From NCBI GenBank assembly GCA_025363155.1, contig JANYEL010000158.1, positions 1 to 40,521 of the forward strand: a DNA stretch of 40,521 bases, given 5' to 3'. The notes under the pieces were generated by a model. That model was not told the DNA's origin. It made no database searches and saw only the letters and a program-made list of their open reading frames with translations. This DNA is from Moraxellaceae bacterium (GTDB taxonomy: Bacteria; Pseudomonadota; Gammaproteobacteria; Pseudomonadales; Moraxellaceae). Of the stretch, positions 1-7,712 are shown in pieces; position 1 is the stretch's first letter, and each line of letters begins with the position of its first letter. A program made the translations under genes and the position numbers.

Positions 1-139
1 GGGTTTGTTCTTGCTCAAGAACTAACTTAACCGCTTCGGCTTTGAACTCTGGACTGTATCTTTGACGCATGAGATGTAACTCCTTTTGACTGAATTATAT
101 CTCTTAAAATTTCGTCCTTATTTTTCAGCAGGGGTCACT
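1..139 (-). mobile_element. IS3-family insertion sequence, 5' end only
   Basis: Read on the minus strand, an ATG near position 70 opens a frame beginning MRQRYSPEFKAEAVKLVLEQ, which continues out of the window. This is the typical N-terminus of an IS3-family OrfA, a small helix-turn-helix protein that with OrfB makes the transposase. A GGAG-type ribosome site precedes it, and a TTTTAAGAGATATAAT-like stretch further upstream could be its promoter. The right boundary is probably near 127-139, where the minus strand reads TGAGTGACCCCTGCTGAA; IS3-family ends commonly begin TGA. The other end and the target duplication lie outside the window, so boundary and intactness cannot be judged. Confidence 0.7.
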
Positions 140-267
140 CAGAGTTGGTGTCAAAACCATAGCGATCAAAATATGAACAAGTCACCAAATAGTCACATTT
201 TGGTCACAAGGTAAGTTTTTTTCAGAATCGTAATGCTCACTTTTTGAGTGATCAGTTTATTGAAGCC

Positions 268-295
268 TTGACACGCTTAGATAAATCGCTAGAAT
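268..295 (+). promoter_or_regulatory. Promoter of tRNA-Gly
   Basis: TTGACA (268-273), a 16-bp spacer and TAGAAT (290-295) match a sigma-70 promoter and lie 12 bp before the mature tRNA-Gly start, a usual distance for a tRNA gene. Confidence 0.75.
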
Positions 296-306
296 AGCCC
301 CACATC

Positions 307-382
<76 letters not shown>

Positions 383-399
383 AATTTGAAATACTCGCA

Positions 400-428
400 A
401 AAAAGCCAGACTCATGTTCTGGCTTTTT
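400..428 (+). terminator. Intrinsic terminator of tRNA-Gly
   Basis: The stem AAAAAGCCAGA / TCTGGCTTTTT with a 7-nt loop ends in a run of Ts directly downstream of the tRNA. It separates the tRNA transcript from dapA. A possible dapA -10 element, TATACT, follows at 462-467. Confidence 0.85.
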
Positions 429-554
429 TGTTTTAGTCTTTTGTTGGTTTTAAGAATTGCGTATACTCTAATGTTTAGCGGTTTGTGTTTCTATAAAAAA
501 CTATGAACCAAATCACGCGAACCAGTTTAATTTAAAAAATGCAGGAGTGATGGC

Positions 555-1472
555 ATGTCATCGCAGGGTAATACACCACGAATTCAAGGTTCTATCGTCG
601 CAATCGTCACACCAATGCATGATGACGGTAAGGTAGACTTTGACGCGTTGACACGTCTGGTTGAATGGCACATTGCCGAAGGGACTGATGCCATTGTTGC
701 AGTCGGTACGACTGGCGAATCAGCAACACTTGATGTTGTTGAACATGCTAGCGCCATTGAGCATGTGATCAAAGTCGCTGCGCGTCGCATTCCGATCATC
801 GCAGGCACAGGCGCGAACTCAACTCGCGAAGCCATCGAACTCACCCAAACTGCCAAAAAACTCGGTGCAGATGCGGCGCTTTTAGTCACGCCGTATTACA
901 ACAAACCCACACAAGAAGGACTGTATCGCCACCATCGCGCGATCGCAGAAGCAGTTGATTTACCACAAATGCTCTATAATGTTCCAGGCCGTACAGGCGT
1001 GGATATGCATAACGATACAGTGGTTCGCTTGGCGCAAGTCGACGGCATTGTTTCAATCAAAGATGCAACTGGCGATCTCGCCCGTGGACACGAACTGATT
1101 ACGCGTCTGAATGCTTTGCCGAATGGCGGCATTGATGTGTTATCAGGTGACGATCCAACAGCGTGGCAATTGATTGGTTTGGGCGCAAAAGGCAATATTT
1201 CTGTGACTGCAAACGTTGCTCCTCGTGCAATGCATGAGATTTGCCGTGCTGCCTTAGAAGGCAACGCTGCGCTTGCAGAGCAACTGAACCAGAAAATTGC
1301 CATCCTTCATCAGATTTTGTTCTGCGAATCCAATCCGATCCCTGTCAAATGGGCTTTGTATGATATGGGTAGAATGGGACTCGGTTTGCGTTTACCACTG
1401 ACTGTACTGGCAAATGAATATCAAGCTCAGGTTCACGCCGCTTTGGTTGAATCTGGGATATTACCTCGTTGA
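555..1472 (+). CDS. dapA: 4-hydroxy-tetrahydrodipicolinate synthase
   Basis: DapA condenses pyruvate with aspartate semialdehyde, the committed step of the diaminopimelate/lysine pathway, in the cytoplasm. The 305-residue product has the family landmarks in order: the GTTGES substrate loop near residue 52, the YYNKPTQEG segment, YNVPGRTG with the catalytic tyrosine, and SIKDATGD with the Schiff-base lysine. It is about ten residues longer than the usual 292-297 because of a short N-terminal extension. The ATG at 555 follows AGGAG at 543-547; the nearby ATG at 550 and GTG at 547 are out of frame. The bamC-like gene follows after 120 bp and purC after that, an order typical of Acinetobacter and also seen for dapA-bamC-purC in enterics. 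Confidence 0.96.
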   Translation: MSSQGNTPRIQGSIVAIVTPMHDDGKVDFDALTRLVEWHIAEGTDAIVAVGTTGESATLDVVEHASAIEHVIKVAARRIPIIAGTGANSTREAIELTQTAKKLGADAALLVTPYYNKPTQEGLYRHHRAIAEAVDLPQMLYNVPGRTGVDMHNDTVVRLAQVDGIVSIKDATGDLARGHELITRLNALPNGGIDVLSGDDPTAWQLIGLGAKGNISVTANVAPRAMHEICRAALEGNAALAEQLNQKIAILHQILFCESNPIPVKWALYDMGRMGLGLRLPLTVLANEYQAQVHAALVESGILPR

Positions 1473-1592
1473 TTTTATTATGATCGGTTGATTCTGATGT
1501 CAGTTGATTGAATGTCAGTGCGATTTTAAGGTTGCAGCCAGATCGAATCAGCGTAAAGGTAATAATTGTCCTGACTAACGATCTATTGAGCG

Positions 1593-2261
1593 ATGAGAGA
1601 CATGATTATGCTGCAACGTGGTTTACGCTTTAGCGATGTATTGAACAACACTTCAAAACGCGTAGTGACAACACTGTCCATGACCGCACTCAGTGTGGCG
1701 GTCACAGGTTGCAGCAGTTGGGGTATCAACAACGGTTCGATGGACTATAAAAACGCGCAAAGTATTGCGCCAGTTCAAGTGCCTGAAGAGTTTAAAACAC
1801 GACAAATTGCACCGCTTTATCCAGTGCCTGTCGTACCAAGCAATAGTGCCTCAGAAGCCCTAGTCATCAGCAATTCAAAAGGTAATGTCTTTGTCGTACC
1901 GAAGCCAAAGCCGCTGGATGAAGCCAAGATCTCCATCGCTCAAGTGGGTGACGGTACGCCATCTGCACCACAACTGGTGATTGATGGCAATGGCTACCCG
2001 ATTTTGAAAGTGTCTGGTGATTCCAGCAAAATTTGGGACATCATCAACCGCACATTGAGTGTGGCGAATGTTGATGTTAAGTCACGCAACGCAGCGGCAA
2101 GTCGCTTTGATGTGGTGATTGACAAGACAACCTACCAACTTCGACTAGGTCGTATTGGCAATGTCACCACAGCTACGCTGCAAAAAGCAGATGATTCGCT
2201 GGCTGATAAAACCATTGCCACTGAACTGCTTGAACGTATTACCCAGAATTGGTCAGCGTAA
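1593..2261 (+). CDS. bamC: Outer-membrane lipoprotein, BamC/NlpB-like
   Basis: A 222-residue predicted lipoprotein. A basic N-region and a hydrophobic stretch lead to the lipobox VTGC, with the lipidated cysteine at residue 40 followed by SS, which suggests sorting to the outer membrane. The DYKNAQSIAPVQVPEE and PLYPVPVVP segments after the cysteine resemble the unstructured N-terminal region of BamC, which contacts BamD in the outer-membrane assembly complex. It is much shorter than E. coli BamC (about 340 residues), with room for only one helix-grip domain (about residues 110-220). The assignment leans on its position between dapA and purC. The start is uncertain: in-frame ATGs at 1602 and 1608 would shorten the signal peptide without harming it. 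Confidence 0.75.
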   Translation: MRDMIMLQRGLRFSDVLNNTSKRVVTTLSMTALSVAVTGCSSWGINNGSMDYKNAQSIAPVQVPEEFKTRQIAPLYPVPVVPSNSASEALVISNSKGNVFVVPKPKPLDEAKISIAQVGDGTPSAPQLVIDGNGYPILKVSGDSSKIWDIINRTLSVANVDVKSRNAAASRFDVVIDKTTYQLRLGRIGNVTTATLQKADDSLADKTIATELLERITQNWSA

Positions 2262-2307
2262 TTGCTGATATATTGTTATTAAAAACCGCTTAATTGGATC
2301 ATGATTC

Positions 2308-3027
2308 ATGCAAAAACAAGCACTACTGTACACTGGCAAAGCCAAATCCGTTTATGAATCAACTGATGCAGATCATCTGATTCTCGTGTTCCGTGACGAC
2401 ACATCAGCATTTGACGGCAAACGTGTTGAACAGCTCGCCCGTAAAGGTCGCGTGAACAACTTGTTCAATGCATTCATCATGCAAAAATTGGCTGAAGCAG
2501 GCATTCCGACGCATTTTGAAAAATTGCTGACTCCAGATGAAGTGCTGGTTAAACGCTTGAACATGATTCCAGTGGAATGTGTGGTGCGTAACTATGCAGC
2601 TGGCAGCTTGTGCCGCCGTCTCGGTTTAGAAGAAGGCCGTCCTTTGACACCGCCTACTTTTGAATTGTTCTACAAAGACGATTCATTGGGCGATCCAATC
2701 GTCAATGAATCAGTTTCTATCACACTCGGCTGGGCAACTGCCGAACAACTCGCGACCATGAAAGCGCTGACTTACCAAGTGAATGACGTACTTAAAGCAT
2801 TGTTCGACAAAGGTAATATGATGCTGGTTGACTTCAAACTTGAGTTTGGCGTGTTCCATGGTCAAATCGTGTTGGGCGATGAATTCAGCCCAGATGGTTG
2901 CCGTTTGTGGGACAAAGACAGCAAGAAGAAACTCGACAAAGATCGTTTCCGTCAAGGTCTTGGCGATGTGGTTGAAGCCTACGAAGAAGTCGCTAACCGC
3001 ATTGGCGTTGATTTAAGCAGCATCTAA
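2308..3027 (+). CDS. purC: Phosphoribosylaminoimidazole-succinocarboxamide synthase (SAICAR synthase)
   Basis: PurC joins aspartate to CAIR using ATP in de novo purine synthesis. The 239-residue length is standard. Family landmarks are the N-terminal [12 protein letters not shown]-binding segment, FDGKR near residue 36, [10 protein letters not shown] in the middle, DFKLEFG near residue 177 and [12 protein letters not shown] towards the C-terminus. Translation starts at the ATG at 2308 with only a weak GGA-type ribosome site. The gap to the bamC-like gene is 46 bp, so the two may be cotranscribed. A tRNA-Ser gene follows 80 bp downstream with its own promoter. Confidence 0.97.
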   Translation: MQKQALLYTGKAKSVYESTDADHLILVFRDDTSAFDGKRVEQLARKGRVNNLFNAFIMQKLAEAGIPTHFEKLLTPDEVLVKRLNMIPVECVVRNYAAGSLCRRLGLEEGRPLTPPTFELFYKDDSLGDPIVNESVSITLGWATAEQLATMKALTYQVNDVLKALFDKGNMMLVDFKLEFGVFHGQIVLGDEFSPDGCRLWDKDSKKKLDKDRFRQGLGDVVEAYEEVANRIGVDLSSI

Positions 3028-3069
3028 TACCCTGACTGATTTTCACAAGGCATTTTAAATGGAACTGTC

Positions 3070-3098
3070 TTGTGTTTATCAGAATGGCAGCATAAAAT
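3070..3098 (+). promoter_or_regulatory. Promoter of tRNA-Ser
   Basis: TTGTGT (3070-3075), a 17-bp spacer and TAAAAT (3093-3098) form a sigma-70 promoter ending 10 bp before the tRNA. Confidence 0.6.
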
Positions 3099-3108
3099 GC
3101 CCGCCGTC

Positions 3109-3198
3109 GGAGAGGTGGCAGAGTGGTTGAATGTACCGCACTCGAAATGCGGCGTAGGGTTAAACCTATCGAGGGTTCGAATCCCTCCCTCTCCGCCA
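3109..3198 (+). tRNA. tRNA-Ser (anticodon CGA)
   Basis: A 90-nt class II tRNA. GGAGAGG pairs with CCTCTCC in the acceptor stem, the discriminator base is G and CCA is encoded. The anticodon stem CCGCA/TGCGG encloses CTCGAAA, giving anticodon CGA for UCG codons. The long variable arm (GCGTAGGGTTAAACCTATC region) is the serine hallmark, and the T-arm has GGTTCGAATCC. Confidence 0.96.
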
Positions 3199-3207
3199 AT
3201 CAATTCA

Positions 3208-3244
3208 AAAAAAGCCCTACTCAATAATGAGTGGGGCTTTTTTA
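3208..3244 (+). terminator. Intrinsic terminator of tRNA-Ser
   Basis: AAAAGCCCTACTCA pairs with TGAGTGGGGCTTTT (one G-T pair) around an ATAA loop and runs into Ts. It sits 10 bp after the tRNA. Symmetry lets it also stop minus-strand transcription leaving the monooxygenase gene. Confidence 0.85.
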
Positions 3245-3281
3245 TGTACTTGCGTAATGGTTCAACTAACGCTTACTTGTC

Positions 3282-4853
3282 CTATTCGCACAACTCAAAA
3301 CGCGAAGTAGGATGCGAGGCCATAGAGGTGACTCTGCGTTCGGCACCTCCGTATTCAACCTGATAATCATTCAAGTCCAATGATTTCAGTCGCTCTTTTA
3401 ACTTTGCCAATGACCAAGGCCATGCCGCAAAGTTACGACCATTCGCATCCAGATAGTAGCTCTTACAGCCACCCGCATTGAACACCGTCGTTTTAATGTT
3501 CTTTTGCACAAGATCATTATGCTTGTTGATGACGTCAGGTTTGATCATCATCTTGCTAATGCCCTGCGTCTTGATCTTCATCAAACCATCGATGATGAAA
3601 TCAAGCTGAGCTTCAGCCAGCCCAATAAATGAATCATAGACCAAGACGTTTGGACCTAATACAAGAAAAGCATTCGGGACATTTTCAAGGCTCGCCCCCA
3701 AATACGCTTGAGGCGAAGTATTTTTCCAAAGATCAGCCAATATCTCGCCTTTCACATTGGTCACGCGTTTGCCAATCGGCGGATGCGACACCTCAAAACC
3801 TGTTCCCCAGATGATGACATCGACTTCATGACGTTCGCCATTGGCAGCGATCACAGTGTTGCCTTCCACTTTGACCAAGCCATGTGGAATCAGTGTGGTA
3901 TTCGGTTGTTGCAATGCAGGGTAATAGTTGTTTGCAAATAATAAACGCTTACAACCAATGGTAAAGTTTGGCGTTACGTTTTTCAGCAGTTCAGGGTCTT
4001 TCACTTGTACTTTAAGCACTTGCTTAAACAACTCACCCACTGGTTTTAACACCGCTGGATTGCGCAAACCAAAGTTAATGGCATTGAGTGACTGTGCCAC
4101 TGCCTTACGCCAACCCTTTTGGATGAATGGATATTTGGCTATGATGGATTTGCTGAATTCACCGAGATCGGTATCTGGTTTTGGCACAACCCACGGTGCC
4201 GTACGTTGGAAGACATACAACTCTTTTGCCAATGGTTGAATCTGTGGCACAAACTGAATCGCTGAGGCGCCTGTTCCAATCACCGCAATTCGCTTACCCG
4301 TTAAATCATAATCATGATTCCATCGGGCGGAGTGGAACATTTCACCTTTAAACGTATCCAGCCCTTCCAGACGTGGAATTTGCGCTTCAGTGATCGGCCC
4401 TGTTGCAAACACAACGGTTCTGGACAAATACTGCCCACTGGTCGTCTCCAACACCCACAGATGACGCTCGTCATCCCATACCGCACTCAGGAGTTCATTG
4501 TTGAATTCAATACGTGACGTCACATTAAAATTTTCGCTAACTTCTTCCAGATAATTGAGGATTTCTGGCTGTCTAGCAAACAGATGACTCCATTTGGCAC
4601 TCGGTGCAAACGAATAAGAATACAAAGCCGATGGCACATCACAGCCACAGCCTGGGTACGTATTTTCACGCCATGTGCCACCGACGCGACTCGCTTTTTC
4701 AATAATCTTGTAATTGCTATAGCCGACCTGATCCAAACGAATGGCCGTCGCAATCCCTGAAATACCAGAGCCAACAATAAAACTATCAAAGATGTGGGCA
4801 GAGTGCTCTGCGGTTTTCTCGATAGAATCTGTGGTTTTAATTTGAGCAGTCAT
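3282..4853 (-). CDS. Flavin-binding monooxygenase, Baeyer-Villiger type
   Basis: A 523-residue NAD(P)H- and FAD-dependent monooxygenase. The FAD Rossmann motif GSGISG is at 28-33 and the second (NADPH) motif GTGASA at 193-198. The Baeyer-Villiger fingerprint FKGEMFHSARW at 168-178 fits FxGxxxHxxxW, and the longer fingerprint GGTWRENTYPGCGCD at 58-72 is also present. Such enzymes insert oxygen into ketones or aldehydes, or oxidise heteroatoms; the substrate cannot be read from the sequence. It is the last gene of a three-gene minus-strand operon, 23 bp after an SDR gene, so an alcohol-to-ketone-to-ester sequence is a reasonable inference. The pairing recalls the M. tuberculosis mymA operon. 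It is not close to AlmA as I recall that sequence. Confidence 0.9.
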   Translation of the reverse strand: MTAQIKTTDSIEKTAEHSAHIFDSFIVGSGISGIATAIRLDQVGYSNYKIIEKASRVGGTWRENTYPGCGCDVPSALYSYSFAPSAKWSHLFARQPEILNYLEEVSENFNVTSRIEFNNELLSAVWDDERHLWVLETTSGQYLSRTVVFATGPITEAQIPRLEGLDTFKGEMFHSARWNHDYDLTGKRIAVIGTGASAIQFVPQIQPLAKELYVFQRTAPWVVPKPDTDLGEFSKSIIAKYPFIQKGWRKAVAQSLNAINFGLRNPAVLKPVGELFKQVLKVQVKDPELLKNVTPNFTIGCKRLLFANNYYPALQQPNTTLIPHGLVKVEGNTVIAANGERHEVDVIIWGTGFEVSHPPIGKRVTNVKGEILADLWKNTSPQAYLGASLENVPNAFLVLGPNVLVYDSFIGLAEAQLDFIIDGLMKIKTQGISKMMIKPDVINKHNDLVQKNIKTTVFNAGGCKSYYLDANGRNFAAWPWSLAKLKERLKSLDLNDYQVEYGGAERRVTSMASHPTSRFELCE

Positions 4854-4876
4854 AGACGTTTACCTATAAAATTCTG

Positions 4877-5710
4877 TTATTTAAAAAACTGGTACGACGT
4901 ACCCAAAAATTTTGCGTAGAGACTTGGCGATGTACGTTTCATCAGCCAGAACAGCTTCGCGTCGATTTGCGGAACGGTATACAGCTGACCTTTATCCAGA
5001 CGATCCAGAGTCAGGGTGGCAACTGAATCACTCGTCGTAAAGGCATAATTCATCAAAGCGTTATCAGCGAGTTTGGAATAACGATCTGGGATACGACCAT
5101 TTTTGATGATGTTGGTCGGTACCAGCGTTGGGCACAGCACATTAACTTTGATCTTGAATTTTTGCAGCTCCGCTGACAATGTCTCTGACAGTGCAAGCAC
5201 ACCCGATTTGGTGACGTTATAAGCAGTCATTTCTGGAGCAGCGGTATAACCTGCCGCAGACGCGACGTTGATAATCGCACCGTAGCCAAGTTGTTTAAAC
5301 TTCGGCACAAAATAATGGCAACCATGGATCACACCCCATAAGTTGACATGCATACACCATTTCCAATCATCCAGCGTTAGTTCGTCGAACTTGCCGCCTA
5401 AGCCCACGCCTGCATTGTTGATGACCAATGTGGTCGGGTGCTGCATCAGCACTTCCGCTTGTTCGGACAAAGACTTCACCTGCTCTGCGTCGCCAACATC
5501 ACACTGAATCGCAAATCCTTTCGCACCCAACTGCGCCAGCAAGCCAACGGTCTCTTCAGCGGCGGCTAGGTTGATGTCGGCACAGACGACCGTACCACCG
5601 CGTTTTGCGAGCTCTAGTGCAAAACTACGACCAATACCACTCCCCGCGCCAGTCACAACTGCGTAGGCTTGCTGACTCGGCTTTTTACTTTTCTTACCAA
5701 ATAAACTCAT
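4877..5710 (-). CDS. SDR-family NAD(P)-dependent oxidoreductase
   Basis: A 277-residue classical short-chain dehydrogenase. TGAGSGIG (20-27) binds the cofactor, NNAG is near 98-101, the catalytic serine is in NVASAAG (S151) and the YNVTK motif gives Y164 and K168. The acidic residue after the second strand (CADIN) hints at NAD preference. The C-terminal hydrophobic/basic tail (FWLMKRTSPSLYAKFLG) is common in SDRs acting on lipophilic substrates. It lies between the diiron protein gene (68 bp upstream) and the monooxygenase gene (23 bp downstream) on one transcript. It probably interconverts an alcohol and a ketone or aldehyde feeding the monooxygenase; the substrate is unknown. Confidence 0.92.
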   Translation of the reverse strand: MSLFGKKSKKPSQQAYAVVTGAGSGIGRSFALELAKRGGTVVCADINLAAAEETVGLLAQLGAKGFAIQCDVGDAEQVKSLSEQAEVLMQHPTTLVINNAGVGLGGKFDELTLDDWKWCMHVNLWGVIHGCHYFVPKFKQLGYGAIINVASAAGYTAAPEMTAYNVTKSGVLALSETLSAELQKFKIKVNVLCPTLVPTNIIKNGRIPDRYSKLADNALMNYAFTTSDSVATLTLDRLDKGQLYTVPQIDAKLFWLMKRTSPSLYAKFLGTSYQFFK

Positions 5711-5778
5711 GATTTATCCAACAATAATTAAGAGAAAAGACCAACCATCGTTGAGATGGCTGGTGATTGAGATAATGC

Positions 5779-6747
5779 TTAGGCTGCTTTCACTTTCGGG
5801 ATAATTTCTTTGGTCAGATAGCGCGCAAGCAAACCATCTTTACGGGTTAATAATTTTTCTTTGTAATAGACCAAATATTCAGACGTATCGTGGTCATTGG
5901 GATGAAAATCAGGGCGCACGTAATCAAGAATATGCCCAAAGGTACTACCAAATACGCCGTCTCTAGGGCCAAATAATAGACCAACACCGCGTACCGCATC
6001 TTTCCAAAATGCTGGACGGATCAAATTGCTTGGCTTGCGAAGGAATGGAATCGCCACAGCACCTGCGGATACGCCACCAAAAATGACCAACGTTGCCAGC
6101 GCAAATCCAGACATACGCAACACATAACTACCAGAGAGTGTTTGATACACATCATACGCAATGTCTTTATGCTCTGATTCTTCCAACATATGCCATTGCC
6201 ACATGGCTTTGGTCTTATCATCATCGGTGATCAGGTCAAACACCGACTCATGCTTCATCATGTACTCGGCCAGTACCGCCGTAAAATGCTCAATACCTGC
6301 CATCATGGATAACTTCATTGGCTGAGGAAGCTTTAACAAGCCGTGATCAAAGACTTGTTTCGCCAAGAAACGATAGAACGTGACCGGAAAATTATGCTCG
6401 ATCAAGGTGTCATTCCACTCATCATGAATTTTAGAATGAATCGCTTCTTGACCGATCAAGGCCGTCACACGTTGTTTAAGGATTGGATCCGTCAGGAAAT
6501 CACGATGATAGCGTGCGGTTTCAATGACCAGATCTTCACCAAAAGTCAGAAAAATCGATAACGCCTCAAAATACGCTGATGCAAATTCCGAATGCAGATA
6601 AAATTTGTCATTCAAATCCGCCGCATTAAACTTAAAATCAAAGTGACGAATCGGAATCAGGTCTTTCTTGGAGAAATCCCTGATCACCACTTGATTCTTG
6701 GTTTTAAATTTAGCAAAGACTGAGCTTTTGATTGCTGGCGCGTTCAT
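5779..6747 (-). CDS. Ferritin-like diiron protein, PF10118 'metal-dependent hydrolase' family
   Basis: A 322-residue protein resembling the PF10118 family, often annotated as metal-dependent hydrolase. Candidate metal ligands have the spacing of a ferritin-like diiron centre: E71 in FGEDLVIE, E101-x2-H104 (EAIH), E153/H154 in GIEHFTAVLAE, and E190-x2-H193 (EESEHKD). This points to an oxygen-using diiron enzyme rather than a hydrolase; that is inference. A hydrophobic stretch near 212-235 (GFALATLVIFGGVSAGAVAIPF) suggests membrane association. It is the first gene of the operon with the SDR and monooxygenase. AAAGGA precedes the ATG. The promoter about 120-145 bp upstream carries an operator-like repeat. 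Confidence 0.8.
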   Translation of the reverse strand: MNAPAIKSSVFAKFKTKNQVVIRDFSKKDLIPIRHFDFKFNAADLNDKFYLHSEFASAYFEALSIFLTFGEDLVIETARYHRDFLTDPILKQRVTALIGQEAIHSKIHDEWNDTLIEHNFPVTFYRFLAKQVFDHGLLKLPQPMKLSMMAGIEHFTAVLAEYMMKHESVFDLITDDDKTKAMWQWHMLEESEHKDIAYDVYQTLSGSYVLRMSGFALATLVIFGGVSAGAVAIPFLRKPSNLIRPAFWKDAVRGVGLLFGPRDGVFGSTFGHILDYVRPDFHPNDHDTSEYLVYYKEKLLTRKDGLLARYLTKEIIPKVKAA

Positions 6748-6866
6748 AGCAATTCCTTTAACGAAGTACTTACTGGAAGAGAGTAAAAAAATATGAAGTG
6801 ATGTGCAGATTGGTATACATAATCAATGCATCAAGGGGAGTTGAGGTAATCTTTGTGCACTAGCAT

Positions 6867-6894
6867 CGTATACCGAACTTTTGTTCGGATTCAA
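6867..6894 (-). promoter_or_regulatory. Promoter with embedded operator for the monooxygenase/SDR/diiron operon
   Basis: On the minus strand TTGAAT (6889-6894) is followed by a 16-bp perfect inverted repeat, CCGAACAAAAGTTCGG (6873-6888), then TATACG (6867-6872). The repeat fills the spacer between -35 and -10 exactly, where a repressor would block polymerase. An extra half-site, TCCGAA, lies just upstream of the -35. A 6-4-6 repeat suits TetR-family dimers. Neither TetR gene in this window is adjacent, so the regulator is unassigned. Confidence 0.6.
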
Positions 6895-7390
6895 TTCGGA
6901 TAATTGATAGCGGCATTGCTCAGATGAACATCCTTCTATGACCATAGAGATTTCGTTAAAAAAAACCTCTTACGGCTCACAGTTTATATTAATAAGTAAT
7001 AAAAACTATTTAATATCATTTACTTAAAAATTTATTACTATAAATAAAGCCCATATTTACCATTCAACAACCTTCTAAGATGATGGCTTACTCATGACTC
7101 AGTCATTGGTAAGAGTATTGATGATTTACCTAAAAAAATATGAAACCCGATCAACGATCATTGCTCATTCGGATTTGGTGGGAACCTAAATGATTACTCA
7201 TATATCGTGATATCAAAAATACGTAGCAGATCCTACGCTACTGATAGGTCAGTCTTCGATGGTGCTGTGAAAATTTTACAGCCAATTTTTATTGTTATGC
7301 GAACTATCAAAATATTGATTAATAATGTTTTTCTATGATATCACTCGTTAATATAAAATAATTTCAAAGTGTTTTTCCAATGCCTACCTC
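6895..7390. other. AT-rich intergenic spacer without a credible gene
   Basis: No reading frame here has a plausible start, ribosome site and protein-like composition. The most ordered element is the 13-bp perfect palindrome ATGACTCAGTCAT at 7094-7106, flanked by TTAC and GTAA, which also pair. A GTAGC/GCTAC pair surrounds position 7230. The rest is low-complexity AT-rich DNA. Confidence 0.6.
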
Positions 7391-7419
7391 TTGGGCAAAA
7401 GTACGATAGCGTGTAGAAT
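7391..7419 (+). promoter_or_regulatory. Promoter of the glycine-riboswitch transcript
   Basis: TTGGGC (7391-7396), a 17-bp spacer and TAGAAT (7414-7419). The predicted transcript start near 7426 leaves about 50 nt before the first aptamer and a leader of about 287 nt before the start codon at 7713. Confidence 0.6.
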
Positions 7420-7473
7420 AGCGACTGAATCTGCTGAATTGACGGTGCAACTGCAAAGTTCACTGTAAGACGC

Positions 7474-7656
7474 TGCAGGAGAGACTGGGTCACTTTTGCA
7501 ACATCCAGCGCCGAAGGAGCAACCACCCCGGAAACTCTCAGGCAAAAGGACTGTAGCGTCAATCGAAAATCTGGAGAGAGGCAGTTCGACTGCCCACCGA
7601 AGGGGATGGTATCGCCTAGCCGATGCCGAAGCTCTCAGGTACCGTGACAGATGGGG
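7474..7656 (+). ncRNA. Tandem glycine riboswitch
   Basis: Two glycine aptamers lie head to tail. Aptamer 1 opens with GGAGAGAC (7478-7485), has the core CGCCGAAGGAGCAACCACCC and closes with ACTCTCAGGCAAAAGGACTG. Aptamer 2 opens with GGAGAGAGGCAG (from 7573), has CACCGAAGGGG and closes with GCTCTCAGGTACCGTGACAG. These cores are diagnostic of the glycine riboswitch. The expression platform is less clear: ATGGGGTGAT at the end of aptamer 2 could pair, with one bulge, with ATCATTACCCAT just upstream of the ribosome site, which would suit translational control. The controlled gene is the DadA-type oxidoreductase, suggesting glycine turns on its own oxidation. Confidence 0.95.
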
Positions 7657-7712
7657 TGATCCGCTGAAATTTTTTTCGGCTCATAAATCATTACCCATTC
7701 TTTAGGTACGCT

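Noticed and set aside
3024-3224. Open frames on both strands across the tRNA-Ser gene
   Set aside because: They are translations of the tRNA and its terminator; no ribosome site or protein-like composition.
7341-7562. 73-codon minus-strand frame opposite the riboswitch
   Set aside because: It overlaps the promoter and first aptamer, and the peptide has no recognisable family features.
7496-7705. 69-codon plus-strand frame inside the riboswitch leader
   Set aside because: It coincides with both glycine aptamers, whose conserved cores explain the sequence.
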